NCBI RefSeq assembly: GCF_000374585.1
Contig: NZ_KB894643.1
Coordinates: forward strand, 88,773-152,772
From: Phocaeicola barnesiae DSM 18169 = JCM 13652
GTDB lineage: Bacteria; Bacteroidota; Bacteroidia; Bacteroidales; Bacteroidaceae
DNA length: 64,000 bases
Direction of reading: 5' to 3'
Below are positions 1 through 9,089 of the stretch, piece by piece. The notes beneath the pieces were generated by a model. It was not told the origin of the DNA. It ran no database searches and saw nothing but the letters and a program-made list of their open reading frames with translations. A program made the translations under genes and the position numbers. Within the stretch, counting starts at the first letter, position 1. Each line of letters opens with the position of its first letter.

Positions 1-909
1 AACTTCGATATACATATTCTGGGATGCGGTTCGGCCTTACCTACCACCCGGCATCTGGCTACCTCGCAGGTACTGAACATCCGTGAGAAACTCTTCATGA
101 TAGATTGCGGAGAGGGCACACAGATACAGTTGCGCCGGTCACGGTTGAAGTTCAGCCGGCTGAACCATATCTTCATCTCTCATCTGCACGGTGACCACTG
201 TTTCGGCCTCATCGGACTGATTTCCACCTTCGCCATGACCAACCGGACTGCCGACCTCCACATCTACAGCCATCCGGAACTGCAACGGCTGATGGAACCC
301 CAACTGGCTTTCTTCTGCAAAGGGATGCCTTTCCAAGTGGTTTTCCATCCGTTCGACCCGAAGGAGCGGACCATCATCTACGATGACCGTTCCATCACGG
401 TGGAAACCATCCCGTTGAAACACCGACTCCCTACCTGCGGCTTTCTGTTCCGCGAGAAACCGCTGCCCAACCACATCCTGCGGGATATGATAGATTTCTA
501 CGAAGTACCCGTCTACCTGATAAACCGCATCAAGAACGGAGAAGATTTCGTGACCGAGGACGGAACCGTCATCCCTAACGGACGCCTGACGACTCCTGCC
601 GACCCTCCACGTGCCTACGCCTATTGTTCGGACACTTCCTATCTGCCACGCATCATCGAACAGATAAAAGGAGTGGATCTGCTTTTCCACGAAGCTACCT
701 TCGCACAGACCGAAGCAGCCCGTGCCAAAGAGACCATGCACTCCACCGCCAGTCAGGCCGCACAGATAGCGAAGGACGCGGAAGTGAAACGTCTGGTCAT
801 CGGACATTACTCGGCCCGTTACGAGGACGAAAGCATCCTGCTGGAGGAAGCCTCGGCTGTTTTCCCGAACACCACCTTGGCTCAGGAGAACCTGAAAATA
901 GAACTCTAG
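1..909 (+). CDS. rnz: Ribonuclease Z (5' end outside window)
   Basis: A zinc-dependent endoribonuclease of the metallo-beta-lactamase fold that trims the 3' ends of tRNA precursors. The reading frame is open from base 1, and the translation begins a few residues inside the protein (NFDIHILGCGSALPT), so probably only three or four N-terminal codons are missing. The metal-binding HxHxDH motif is seen as HLHGDH at about codons 61-66 of the visible part, after the family's MIDCGEGTQIQLRR segment. Further zinc-ligand regions are visible as YCSDTSY and, near the end, GHYSARY. The visible length (302 codons) fits RNase Z. It is followed 79 bases later by a sigma-factor gene and is probably transcribed separately. 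The family assignment is secure; tRNA 3' processing is inferred from the family. Confidence 0.93.
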   Translation, partial: NFDIHILGCGSALPTTRHLATSQVLNIREKLFMIDCGEGTQIQLRRSRLKFSRLNHIFISHLHGDHCFGLIGLISTFAMTNRTADLHIYSHPELQRLMEPQLAFFCKGMPFQVVFHPFDPKERTIIYDDRSITVETIPLKHRLPTCGFLFREKPLPNHILRDMIDFYEVPVYLINRIKNGEDFVTEDGTVIPNGRLTTPADPPRAYAYCSDTSYLPRIIEQIKGVDLLFHEATFAQTEAARAKETMHSTASQAAQIAKDAEVKRLVIGHYSARYEDESILLEEASAVFPNTTLAQENLKIEL

Positions 910-988
910 TTGTTAAAATTCATCAACCCACTTAAACCTCACGACACCCGAAACAGTCTTAGAAAAAGCTACGAATGACAAGAATGCC

Positions 989-1540
989 ATGGAGAATTAT
1001 AACGAAGACGAAATAACCCAGCAGCTGCAAGACCCGACGACGCAACGGAAAGCGTTCGAAGAAGTGGTGAAGCAATACAGCCAACAGCTATACTGGCAAA
1101 TCCGGCGCATGGTACTTTCGCACGAAGATGCCAACGACATCCTGCAGAATACGTTCATCAAGGCCTGGAGCAACCTGGATTACTTCCGCGGTGAAGCCAA
1201 ACTCTCTACCTGGCTGTACCGCATTGCCCTGAACGAATGCCTGAACTTCCTGAACAAGCAACGGGCACAGAACCAGCTTTCACTGGACGATGTAGATACC
1301 ACACTCTTGGGGAAACTGGAAAGCGACCCCTACTTCGACGGCGATGAAATCCAGAAGGAATTCCAGAAAGCGCTGCTGCAATTACCCGAAAAGCAGCGGA
1401 TCATCTTCAACCTGAAATATTTCAAGGAAATGAAGTACGAAAACATCTCCGAGATTCTGGGAACCAGCGTAGGAGCCCTAAAAGCATCCTATCACCATGC
1501 GGTCAAAAAAATCGCGGCTTTTTTTGAAGAAACCGATTAA
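989..1540 (+). CDS. ECF-type RNA polymerase sigma factor
   Basis: A 183-residue sigma-70 family protein with the two domains of extracytoplasmic-function sigma factors and no region 1 or 3. Region 2 lies at about residues 20-95; its core is HEDANDILQNTFIKAW followed by FRGEAKLSTWLYRIA, which contacts the -10 element and core polymerase. Region 4 is at about residues 125-175 (LPEKQRIIFNLKYF, then ISEILGTSVGALKASYHHA), a helix-turn-helix that reads the -35 element. Two small genes follow closely: one with a single membrane segment and one exported. The order resembles sigma/anti-sigma/periplasmic-sensor units such as CnrYXH. I infer that the three act together; the regulon cannot be read from the sequence. 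The start at 989 gives a normal N-terminus (MENYNEDEI). Confidence 0.9.
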   Translation: MENYNEDEITQQLQDPTTQRKAFEEVVKQYSQQLYWQIRRMVLSHEDANDILQNTFIKAWSNLDYFRGEAKLSTWLYRIALNECLNFLNKQRAQNQLSLDDVDTTLLGKLESDPYFDGDEIQKEFQKALLQLPEKQRIIFNLKYFKEMKYENISEILGTSVGALKASYHHAVKKIAAFFEETD

Positions 1541-1584
1541 ACCATTCGCCGGTTATTTTGTCAAATGAATAAAATCAATGAAGT

Positions 1585-1965
1585 ATGAAGGAAGAAAAAT
1601 ATCTGATAGAAAAATGCGGCAAGGAAAATCCTTTCAAGACTCCGGAAGGATACTTCGAGAACTTTACGCGGAATATCATGGAACAACTTCCTGAAAAAGA
1701 AATCCAAGCTGTTCCGGAAACGACACTCTGGCACCGCATACGCCCATGGATGTATATGGCTGCCATGTTCTGCGGACTCATGTTCGGCGCACGTCTGTTC
1801 CTGCACGATACAGAAACCACTCAAGAGGAATCTGCTTCAAGCCTGCAGCTGTTCAGTTCCACTTTACCGGACGAATACATCGACCCGATAGTAGACCAGA
1901 CCATGATGGATGACTATACCCTGTATCAGTATCTGACAGATGCCGATATGGAAATCTATAAATAA
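1585..1965 (+). CDS. Single-pass membrane protein, putative anti-sigma factor
   Basis: A 126-residue protein lying 44 bases after the sigma gene. The N-terminal ~50 residues are charged and contain NPFKTPEGYFENF, a motif I associate with Bacteroidetes proteins encoded beside ECF sigma factors. One hydrophobic segment (about residues 53-72, MYMAAMFCGLMFGARLFL) would place the N-terminus in the cytoplasm and the acidic C-terminus outside. That topology is the one expected of a membrane anti-sigma factor that binds the sigma factor on the inside. No recognised zinc anti-sigma motif is present, so the role is inferred from position and topology. Another possibility is a membrane-bound partner of the exported protein encoded only 4 bases downstream. 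Confidence 0.65.
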   Translation: MKEEKYLIEKCGKENPFKTPEGYFENFTRNIMEQLPEKEIQAVPETTLWHRIRPWMYMAAMFCGLMFGARLFLHDTETTQEESASSLQLFSSTLPDEYIDPIVDQTMMDDYTLYQYLTDADMEIYK

Positions 1966-1969
1966 AAAT

Positions 1970-2410
1970 ATGTACATGAAAAGAATCATTTGTTTTTTGA
2001 CCCTGATAATCTGTTTCTGCATGACTCCCATACAGGCACAGAAAAAGATGATGAGCCAGGAAGAGTTCCGGAAACAGCAACAGATGTTCCTGACCGAACG
2101 CGCCGGACTGACACCAGAAGAAGCCAAGAACTTCTTCCCCCTCTATTTCGAACTGCAAGACAAGAAACGTTCCTACAACAAAGAAGCATGGCAGAAACTC
2201 AGAAAAGGGAAAGAAGCCGGTACTACAGAAGCTGAATACGACAGAATCATAGAAGACGTACTCCAGACACGCATCACCATCGACCAGCTGGAACTGGAAT
2301 ATGCCCGCAAATACAAACAATTCCTCTCGGCCAAGAAAATTTATCAGATACAGAAGGCCGAAATGAAATTCCATCGGGAACTGTTGAAGAGTGCACAAAA
2401 AAGGAAATGA
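1970..2410 (+). CDS. Periplasmic CpxP/Spy-like helical protein
   Basis: An exported protein of about 146 residues. The frame is open further upstream, but starts at 1970 or 1976 put a typical signal peptide at the N-terminus (MKRIICFLTLIICF, cleaved near PIQAQ) and leave only 4 bases from the preceding stop. The mature part is almost entirely charged helix: LTERAGLTPEEAKNFFPLY, then KRSYNKEAWQKL and a C-terminal run rich in Lys, Glu and Gln. This is like the LTxxQ helical hairpins of CpxP, Spy and ZraP, which sense or buffer envelope stress or metals. As the third gene of an ECF sigma unit it could be the periplasmic sensor or feedback component. I see no His/Met/Cys cluster arguing for metal binding. 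The family link is by composition, not by a diagnostic motif. Confidence 0.6.
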   Translation: MYMKRIICFLTLIICFCMTPIQAQKKMMSQEEFRKQQQMFLTERAGLTPEEAKNFFPLYFELQDKKRSYNKEAWQKLRKGKEAGTTEAEYDRIIEDVLQTRITIDQLELEYARKYKQFLSAKKIYQIQKAEMKFHRELLKSAQKRK

Positions 2411-2433
2411 TGTTTTCAGGATGAAAAAAGCTG

Positions 2434-2461
2434 ACGGAGAGGTATATTTGTATCTCTCCGT
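2434..2461 (+). terminator. Stem-loop terminator after the sigma-factor unit
   Basis: ACGGAGAG (2434-2441) pairs with CTCTCCGT (2454-2461) around a short AT-rich loop, followed by TTCTGTTAT. It lies 23 bases after the stop of the last gene of the ECF unit. The downstream T-run is weak. The remaining bases to the transketolase gene hold only a -7 promoter box. Confidence 0.55.
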
Positions 2462-2664
2462 TTCTGTTATACAACTACCAGCCCCTACTACCCTACAAGC
2501 TTCCACCCCATCATATTCCCTGCATACGGAAGGATTTTCAGGAATACCGCAATAAACTTCAAAACAAACCGGGAAAACCTCATATACACTACTTTTTTAT
2601 TGAAACCCACCGAGAAAAAACAAGAAAAGAGCGCTAAGTATATGGAAAATTACGTATAAAAGAG

Positions 2665-2672
2665 TAATTTTG
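2665..2672 (+). promoter_or_regulatory. Bacteroides-type -7 box upstream of transketolase
   Basis: TAATTTTG matches the TAnnTTTG consensus of the Bacteroidetes primary sigma factor and lies about 70 bases before the transketolase start. No clear TTTG -33 box is found at the usual 19-21 base spacing, so the call rests on the -7 element alone. Confidence 0.45.
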
Positions 2673-2741
2673 CCAATAATTTAAAAACTAACGCTAGCAG
2701 ACGACCTGCTTTTGTTGCATTCAAACCAATTCTTACTTAAC

Positions 2742-4760
2742 ATGAACAGCAAACAAGCAATGAATCATGCAGCCGACAATATCCGTATTCTGGCTGCTTC
2801 AATGGTAGAAAAAGCGAAATCAGGACATCCGGGTGGTGCCATGGGTGGAGCTGACTTCATCAACGTTCTGTACTCTGAATTCCTGCAGTACGACCCGCAG
2901 AACCCGAAATGGGTAGGCCGTGACCGTTTCTTCCTGGATCCGGGACACATGGCTCCGATGCTGTACGCACAGCTGGCTCTGATCGGCAAATTCTCTATCG
3001 ATGAATTGAAACAATTGCGCCAATGGGGTTCACCTACTCCGGGACATCCGGAAGTAGACGTTATGCGTGGTATCGAAAACAGCTCAGGCCCGCTCGGACA
3101 AGGACATGTATATGCTGTAGGTGCCGCCATGGCTGCCAAGTTCCTTGCAGCCCGCACAGGTAACCCTACCTTCGACAAAGAAACTATCTATACTTATATT
3201 TCAGACGGCGGCATCCAGGAAGAAATCTCTCAGGGTGCAGGCCGTGTAGCAGGTCATCTGGGACTGAACAACCTGATCATGTTCTTCGACTCCAATGACA
3301 TCCAGCTTTCTACAGAAACCAAAGAGGTAATTTCAGAAGATACAGCCATGAAATACCGTGCATGGGGATGGAAAGTCATTGAAATAGACGGTAATGACTG
3401 TGACCAAATCCGTGAAGCACTTACTGCCGCCAAAGCTGAAGACAAACGCCCGACCCTGATTATCGGTAAATGCATCATGGGTAAGGGAGCACGTAAAGGA
3501 GACAATACATCATACGAACACAGCTGCAAGACTCACGGTGCTCCATTAGGCGCTGAAGCTTACAAGAACACGATGATTAATCTGGGAGCAGACCAGAATG
3601 ACCCGTTTACAATCTTTGACGATGTAAAGGAAATCTATACTAAACGAGCTGAAGAACTGAAAGACATTGTAGCAGCCCGTTACGCCGAAGAAAAAGCCTG
3701 GGCAGAAGCCAATCCGGAAAAGGCAGCCATGCAGGATGAATGGTTCAGCGGTGCAGCTCCGAAGATTGACTGGTCTTCCATCCAACAGAAAGCCAATGAA
3801 CCGACCCGTAACGCATCGGCTACAGTACTGGGAGTCCTGGCAGAACAGGTTCCGAACATGGTCTGCGCATCGGCCGACTTGTCAAATTCGGACAAGACCG
3901 ACGGATTCCTGAAAAAGACACATGCCTTTACGAACGGAGACTTCAGCGGTGCATTCTTCCAGGCCGGTGTTGCGGAATTGACCATGGCTTGCTGCTGCAT
4001 CGGTATGGCATTACACGGCGGTGTCATCACTGCATGTGGAACCTTCTTCGTATTCTCCGACTACATGAAACCGGCTATCCGTATGGCAGCCCTGATGGAA
4101 CTTCCGGTGAAATTCATCTGGTCGCACGATGCGTTCCGCGTAGGAGAAGACGGACCTACACACGAACCGGTAGAACAGGAAGCACAAATCCGACTGATGG
4201 AAAAACTGAAGAATCATCACGGAAAGAACTCAATGCTCGTTTTGCGTCCGGCCGATGTAGAAGAAACAACCGTCTGCTGGAAGATGGCCATGGAAAACAC
4301 CGATACTCCTACCGCCTTGATTCTGTCACGCCAGAATGTCAATATGCTGCCTGAAGGAACCGACTATAGCCAGGCTGAAAAAGGCGGATATATTGTAGCC
4401 GGTTCTCAGGAAAATCCGGATGTCATCCTTGTAGCAAACGGTTCTGAAGTTTCTACCCTGGTTGCAGGTGCCGAACTCTTGAAGAAAGACGGTATCAAGA
4501 CCCGTGTAGTATCAATTCCTTCCGAAGGCCTGTTCCGCAACCAGAGCAGAGAATATCAGGACAGCGTCGTTCCGGCCGGTATCAAGAAATTCGGTCTGAC
4601 AGCCGGACTTCCTATCAACCTGTTGGGGCTCGTAGGAACCCACGGTAAAATCTGGGGACTGGAATCCTTCGGTTTCTCGGCTCCATACAAAGTACTGGAT
4701 GAGAAATTGGGATTCACAGCAGAAAATGTCTATAACCAAGTAAAATCAATGTTCGAATGA
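2742..4760 (+). CDS. tkt: Transketolase
   Basis: A thiamine-diphosphate enzyme that moves two-carbon ketol units between sugar phosphates in the non-oxidative pentose phosphate pathway. The protein has 672 residues, normal for the family. The N-terminus carries the AKSGHPGGAMGGADF motif, GHVYAVGAAMAAK and the diphosphate/Mg-binding stretch SDGGIQEEISQ followed by FDSNDIQLS. The middle pyrimidine domain has HDAFRVGEDGPTHEPVEQ, a transketolase signature, and the C-terminal domain follows. A TTG codon 30 bases upstream in frame is rejected because the ATG at 2742 gives the standard MNSKQAMNHAADN beginning. The stop overlaps the start of rpiB by 4 bases, so the two pentose-phosphate enzymes are translationally coupled. 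Confidence 0.96.
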   Translation: MNSKQAMNHAADNIRILAASMVEKAKSGHPGGAMGGADFINVLYSEFLQYDPQNPKWVGRDRFFLDPGHMAPMLYAQLALIGKFSIDELKQLRQWGSPTPGHPEVDVMRGIENSSGPLGQGHVYAVGAAMAAKFLAARTGNPTFDKETIYTYISDGGIQEEISQGAGRVAGHLGLNNLIMFFDSNDIQLSTETKEVISEDTAMKYRAWGWKVIEIDGNDCDQIREALTAAKAEDKRPTLIIGKCIMGKGARKGDNTSYEHSCKTHGAPLGAEAYKNTMINLGADQNDPFTIFDDVKEIYTKRAEELKDIVAARYAEEKAWAEANPEKAAMQDEWFSGAAPKIDWSSIQQKANEPTRNASATVLGVLAEQVPNMVCASADLSNSDKTDGFLKKTHAFTNGDFSGAFFQAGVAELTMACCCIGMALHGGVITACGTFFVFSDYMKPAIRMAALMELPVKFIWSHDAFRVGEDGPTHEPVEQEAQIRLMEKLKNHHGKNSMLVLRPADVEETTVCWKMAMENTDTPTALILSRQNVNMLPEGTDYSQAEKGGYIVAGSQENPDVILVANGSEVSTLVAGAELLKKDGIKTRVVSIPSEGLFRNQSREYQDSVVPAGIKKFGLTAGLPINLLGLVGTHGKIWGLESFGFSAPYKVLDEKLGFTAENVYNQVKSMFE

Positions 4761-5191
4761 AAATAATAGGAATAGCGTCCGACCATGCAGGATTTGAATT
4801 GAAACAGTATGTAAAGAAATGGCTGGAAGCTAAAGGATGGGAATACAAGGATTTCGGCACATACACCACAGACAGCTGTGATTATCCGGATTATGCACAC
4901 CCGTTGGCAGTAGCCGTAGAAAACGGAGAATGTTATCCGGGAATTGCTATCTGTGGAAGCGGCGAAGGCATCGGAATGACCTTAAACAAACACCAGGGTA
5001 TACGTGCTGCACTTTGCTGGATACCGGAAATAGCTCATATGTCAAGATTACATAACGATGCCAACGTACTAGTTATGCCGGGACGATATATTGACACGGA
5101 TATGGCAGATAAAATCATGACCGAATTCTTCAATACAGATTTTGAAGGAGGACGTCACCAAAGACGTATTGATAAAATTCCTGTAAAATAA
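4757..5191 (+). CDS. rpiB: Ribose-5-phosphate isomerase B
   Basis: Interconverts ribose 5-phosphate and ribulose 5-phosphate. The protein is 144 residues, the normal length of the RpiB/LacAB family. Recognised segments are IGIASDHAGFELKQY at the N-terminus, TDSCDYPDYAHPLA, AICGSGEGIGMTLNKH (carrying the catalytic cysteine) and LHNDANVLVMPGRY. Its ATG overlaps the transketolase stop (ATGA), so the two form an operon. A clear intrinsic terminator follows immediately, so this is the last gene of the unit. Identification is secure. Confidence 0.95.
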   Translation: MKIIGIASDHAGFELKQYVKKWLEAKGWEYKDFGTYTTDSCDYPDYAHPLAVAVENGECYPGIAICGSGEGIGMTLNKHQGIRAALCWIPEIAHMSRLHNDANVLVMPGRYIDTDMADKIMTEFFNTDFEGGRHQRRIDKIPVK

Positions 5192-5207
5192 ACAGGCCAA
5201 GCAATAA

Positions 5208-5241
5208 AAAAGAGAAGTTTTACCATAAAGCTTCTCTTTTT
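5208..5241 (+). terminator. Intrinsic terminator of the tkt-rpiB operon
   Basis: AAAAGAGAAG (5208-5217) pairs perfectly with CTTCTCTTTT (5231-5240), and the descending arm doubles as the T-run. It lies 16 bases after the rpiB stop codon. Confidence 0.8.
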
Positions 5242-5279
5242 TAGTTTATATTTGCCTAGAAAAAACTAATCTAAAAGCC

Positions 5280-6323
5280 ATGAACAAATTTTTACTCATC
5301 CTATTGCTATGCTTCCCACTGGCATTGACAGCCAATGAAAAAAAGGATAATACAGATCCAAAGTATCTGAAGAACGCCATTACAATGGTAGACGGTAAAG
5401 TCACCTTCAAACAGACACTGGAAGCTCCATCTCTGTCCAAAGAACAGTTGTATAATCTACTTCTAAATTGGTCAGACCAGTATTTTAAGCCCAACGAAAA
5501 ACTTCCACAACATCGGGTAGTATATACCAATCAAGACAAAGGTGAAATTGTAGCCATGGGAGAAGAATACATCGTTTTTTCTTCCAGTGCCTTATCACTT
5601 GACCGGACACGAATCTACTATCAACTGTATTTTGAAATACAAAACGGGAAATGCGACCTTACTATGTCACGCATCCGGTACTGGTATGATGAAAACCGAG
5701 ATGGAGGACAACGGTATGATGCAGAAGAATGGATTACCGATGAAATGGCCTTGAACAAAAAGCAGACTAAATTGGCACCTATCTGCGGAAAATTCCGGAA
5801 AGGGACCATTGACCTGAAAGATAAGCTCTTTACAGAAATAGCCAATACACTGGGAACATCGCATGTACGCGAAGAGATACCAGCCACTCCACTGGTTCCT
5901 GCACAACCAATTGCACAGCCTGATACTTCAAAAGAACTGCATACCGTTACGATAGACAAACTCCCTATGAATTTAAGCGAGTTGGCCGCAGCCGGACGAA
6001 TTACTGTTACAGCCAACGATGAAGAAATCGATATGAAAGCAGAAAACTGGGGAGGTTTCGGAAAGTTGTTTACCAAAGATGTCACTTACACACTGGTAGA
6101 CCAGTCACGTATCGCAATCAGCACCGTAATGGAACATTCTGATAACTATACTATTTCATTCTATCTGACAGGACAAACACAACCAAGTATCGTCATCGAA
6201 TGCAAAAAAGTCACTGCCCAGAAGATGACTGCCGAAGAACTGAAAACACTGAACCAATCGGCTGATTCATCAAAGAACTACACCTTGTATATCGGCGAAA
6301 TCCTCCGGATTCAGATGAGATAA
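5280..6323 (+). CDS. Secreted DUF4468-type protein
   Basis: A 347-residue protein with a clear signal peptide (hydrophobic residues 3-16, then LTAN). Residues about 38-160 resemble the DUF4468 (TBP-like fold) domain seen in many exported Bacteroides proteins: it begins VDGKVTFKQTLEAP and includes LYFEIQNGKCDLTMSRIRYWYDE. A Pro/Ala-rich linker (about 200-215) leads to a second globular part of about 130 residues with GKLFTKDVTY and SIVIECKKV. No catalytic motif is visible, and the substrate and role are unknown. It stands alone between two intrinsic terminators, so it is probably monocistronic. The DUF assignment is from memory of family sequences and is moderately sure. Confidence 0.65.
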   Translation: MNKFLLILLLCFPLALTANEKKDNTDPKYLKNAITMVDGKVTFKQTLEAPSLSKEQLYNLLLNWSDQYFKPNEKLPQHRVVYTNQDKGEIVAMGEEYIVFSSSALSLDRTRIYYQLYFEIQNGKCDLTMSRIRYWYDENRDGGQRYDAEEWITDEMALNKKQTKLAPICGKFRKGTIDLKDKLFTEIANTLGTSHVREEIPATPLVPAQPIAQPDTSKELHTVTIDKLPMNLSELAAAGRITVTANDEEIDMKAENWGGFGKLFTKDVTYTLVDQSRIAISTVMEHSDNYTISFYLTGQTQPSIVIECKKVTAQKMTAEELKTLNQSADSSKNYTLYIGEILRIQMR

Positions 6324-6349
6324 AAACAGAATCAACGAATATGAAAGAA

Positions 6350-6383
6350 AAAGAACCTATGCTTCAGAAGCATGGGTTCTTTT
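6350..6383 (+). terminator. Intrinsic terminator
   Basis: AAAGAACCTATGCTT (6350-6364) and AAGCATGGGTTCTTT (6368-6382) form an almost perfect stem with a 3-base loop and a T-run. It terminates the DUF4468-type gene. Confidence 0.85.
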
Positions 6384-6420
6384 TTTATCCCCTTCATCGG
6401 AACAAGGCAAACCCACAAAT

Positions 6421-6456
6421 AAAAGGGCTACTTCCCGTCAAAAGGAAGCAGCCCTG
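6421..6456 (-). terminator. Intrinsic terminator of the fused NfnAB-like gene
   Basis: On the minus strand AGGGCTGCTTCC and GGAAGTAGCCCT pair (one mismatch) around an 8-base loop and are followed by TTTTATTTG. It lies about 32 bases beyond the stop of the minus-strand oxidoreductase. Confidence 0.75.
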
Positions 6457-6486
6457 TATAGTAACATCTGAAATCAATCCAGCATT

Positions 6487-8778
6487 TTATCCACGCAACT
6501 GCTTGTCCATGGCAGCGGCAGCCCGACGACCGTCGCCCATAGCCAGAATCACCGTAGCACCACCACGTACGATATCACCACCGGCATAAATGGTCGGAAT
6601 AGACGACTGCATGTCATCATTCACGGCAATCGTACCCTTACGTCCCAATTCCAGCCCTTCGATAGAATGCGGAACAATCGGATTCGGCGAAACGCCTACA
6701 CTGACAATCGCCATATCGATATCAATGGTTTCGATAGCTCCCGGAATAGGTACCGGACTACGACGGCCTGAAGCATCAGGCTCACCCAGTTCCATTTTCT
6801 GCAACACCACCTGTTTTACGCGACCTTTCTCATCGGCAATATATTCAATCGGGTTGTGCAATGTCAGGAATTCGATACCTTCCTCCTTGGCATGTTTCAC
6901 TTCTTCCAGACGGGCAGGCATTTCTGCTTCTGAACGACGGTAGATGATCATCGCCTTTTCAGCGCCCAGACGGCGGGCAGTACGGACAGAGTCCATCGCT
7001 GTATTACCACCACCGATGACAGCCACACGCTTACCGAAAGTTACCGGTGTATCCGAATCTTCACTGGCAGCATCCATCAGGTTCACACGAGTCAGATATT
7101 CGTTGGAAGACATGATGTTGATGGAGTTCTCACCCGGAATGTTCATGAAGTTAGGCAGACCGGCACCCGACGCAACGAAAATACCCTGATAGCCTTCCGC
7201 TTTCAAATCGTCTACGCTGATGGTCTTTCCGATAATACAGTCCTTCACAAACTCCACGCCCATCTTCGAAAGATTTTCAATTTCTACATCTACAATCTTG
7301 TTGGGTAGACGGAATTCAGGAATACCATATTTCAATACACCACCGATTTCATGCAAAGCTTCGAAAACAGTCACGCTATATCCCAATTTAGCCATATCGC
7401 CGGCAAACGAAAGTCCTGCAGGACCTGAACCTACAACAGCTACCTTGATACCGTTCTTTTCTGCTATTTCCGGAACAGAAATCTGTCCGCTTTCACGTTC
7501 GTAGTCGGCAGCAAAACGCTCCAGATACCCGATTGCCACTGCTTCGTGACCCATCTTCAGGTGAATACATTTCGATTCACACTGCTTTTCCTGCGGGCAG
7601 ACACGACCACAGACAGCGGGCAACGCACTGGTCTGCTTCAAGACTCTGGCTGCTTCGAGGAACTCGCCACGTTCGATATTTTTGATGAAAGTAGGGATAT
7701 GGATACCTACCGGACAACCTTCCATACAAGAAGGATTGGCACAGTCCAGACAGCGCTTGGCTTCCGTCAACGCCTGTTCCTCGTTGAGTCCCAGATTCAC
7801 TTCTTCCTTACGGCTGTGTGAACGGTATTCCGGATCCAGTTCATTCATCTTTACACGCGGAATGGCCGTACGTTCCTTCGCCTTCATGCTCTTGCGCAAT
7901 TCTTCACGCCAAGCCGCATTACGGTCATCGGATGTCTTGACAGCCTCGCATGTATCCGGTTTCTCATCCAGTTTATGTATCTCTTCACGTTCGATATCCT
8001 TGAAAGCTCCCATACGCTTCAACATCTCATCGAAATCTACCTGATGGCCGTCGAACTCCGGTCCGTCCACACATACGAAACGAGTCTTACCGCCTACTGT
8101 AATACGGCAAGCACCACACATACCGGTACCGTCCACCATAATGGTATTCAATGAAACATCAGTCGGAATTTCATATTTCTTGGTCAGCAGGCAAACGAAC
8201 TTCATCATGATAGCCGGACCGATGGCAAAACATTTATCCACCTTCTCACGCTTGATTACCTCTTCGACACCTTCTGTCACCAACCCCTTCTTACCGTAAG
8301 AACCGTCATCGGTCATGATAATTACTTCATCCGAACTTTCACGCATTTCCTTTTCAAGGATAATCAGGTCCTTGGTACGGCCGGCCAATACGGTAATCAC
8401 CCGGTTACCGGCAGCCTTCAACGCCTGTACGATAGGAAGCATCGGAGCTACACCTACACCCCCACCGGCACAAACTACCGTTCCGAAATTCTCAATATGG
8501 GTAGCTTTACCCAACGGACCGACCACATCAGTAATGTAATCGCCTTCGTTCAACTCACACAAGCGGGTAGATGAAAGTCCCACTTCCTGCACTACCAATG
8601 TAATAGTTCCCTTAACAGGGTCTGCCGCAGCAATAGTGAGCGGCATACGTTCACCTTTCTCGCCTACACGCACAATAACGAAATGTCCCGCTTTGCGCGA
8701 TTTGGCAATCAGAGGAGCTTCAATGACCAGTTTGAAAACCTTCTCTGAAAAATGTTCTTTTGAAATAATTTTATTCAT
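6487..8778 (-). CDS. gltA: Fused NfnA/PyrK-like flavoprotein and NADPH-dependent glutamate synthase small-subunit-like oxidoreductase
   Basis: A 763-residue fusion. The first ~280 residues are a ferredoxin-NADP reductase-type module like PyrK/NfnA: flavin- and nucleotide-binding segments (GERMPLTIAA, then CAGGGVGVAPMLPI) and a [2Fe-2S] site in MCGACRITVGG and FVCVDGPEFDGH. Residues about 320-763 are the GltD/NfnB-like module with two [4Fe-4S] sites (CLDCANPSCMEGCP; CGRVCPQEKQCESKC), an FAD-binding VAVVGSGPAGLSFAG and an NADPH-binding VIGGGNTAMDS. In anaerobes NfnAB couples NADH, NADPH and ferredoxin by electron bifurcation. A glutamate synthase small-chain role is the alternative, but no large GltB subunit is encoded nearby. 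It is divergent from a 2-oxoacid:ferredoxin oxidoreductase operon, a natural electron partner. Public annotations often call this fusion DHOD-B NAD-binding subunit/NADPH-dependent glutamate synthase. Confidence 0.9.
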   Translation of the reverse strand: MNKIISKEHFSEKVFKLVIEAPLIAKSRKAGHFVIVRVGEKGERMPLTIAAADPVKGTITLVVQEVGLSSTRLCELNEGDYITDVVGPLGKATHIENFGTVVCAGGGVGVAPMLPIVQALKAAGNRVITVLAGRTKDLIILEKEMRESSDEVIIMTDDGSYGKKGLVTEGVEEVIKREKVDKCFAIGPAIMMKFVCLLTKKYEIPTDVSLNTIMVDGTGMCGACRITVGGKTRFVCVDGPEFDGHQVDFDEMLKRMGAFKDIEREEIHKLDEKPDTCEAVKTSDDRNAAWREELRKSMKAKERTAIPRVKMNELDPEYRSHSRKEEVNLGLNEEQALTEAKRCLDCANPSCMEGCPVGIHIPTFIKNIERGEFLEAARVLKQTSALPAVCGRVCPQEKQCESKCIHLKMGHEAVAIGYLERFAADYERESGQISVPEIAEKNGIKVAVVGSGPAGLSFAGDMAKLGYSVTVFEALHEIGGVLKYGIPEFRLPNKIVDVEIENLSKMGVEFVKDCIIGKTISVDDLKAEGYQGIFVASGAGLPNFMNIPGENSINIMSSNEYLTRVNLMDAASEDSDTPVTFGKRVAVIGGGNTAMDSVRTARRLGAEKAMIIYRRSEAEMPARLEEVKHAKEEGIEFLTLHNPIEYIADEKGRVKQVVLQKMELGEPDASGRRSPVPIPGAIETIDIDMAIVSVGVSPNPIVPHSIEGLELGRKGTIAVNDDMQSSIPTIYAGGDIVRGGATVILAMGDGRRAAAAMDKQLRG

Positions 8779-8840
8779 TTTCTATCACGATAGTTAGTTA
8801 TTCTCTCTATTTAACAATCATTTTCATTCCGTTAATTCGG

Positions 8841-8871
8841 CAAAGGTAGAATAAATTCACTCAAATGCAAA
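8841..8871 (-). promoter_or_regulatory. Promoter of the fused NfnAB-like gene
   Basis: Read on the minus strand, TTTG (8868-8871), a 19-base spacer and TACCTTTG (8841-8848) match the Bacteroidetes TTTG-N19-TAnnTTTG promoter consensus. It lies about 62 bases upstream of the start codon. The rest of the 366-base divergent gap up to 9144 is AT-rich and shows only the opposing promoter. Confidence 0.75.
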
Positions 8872-9089
8872 ACAAAAAGCAGCTTACCTTATCTTATTGT
8901 CCTGACAGCCTCCCTATCTTTACCGGTTCAAGACCTGTCGGCTTCTCTAAAACAGCAAATAATTGCAAAAACAACGTTTTCAAATGAAACAATACAATTC
9001 TATAGATAACAAGTTGTCATACAAAGCATTATAAATGTAAAGAAAAATTATTTTCGTTTTTAAATTGCTATTTATCCGAAAAAAAAGAT

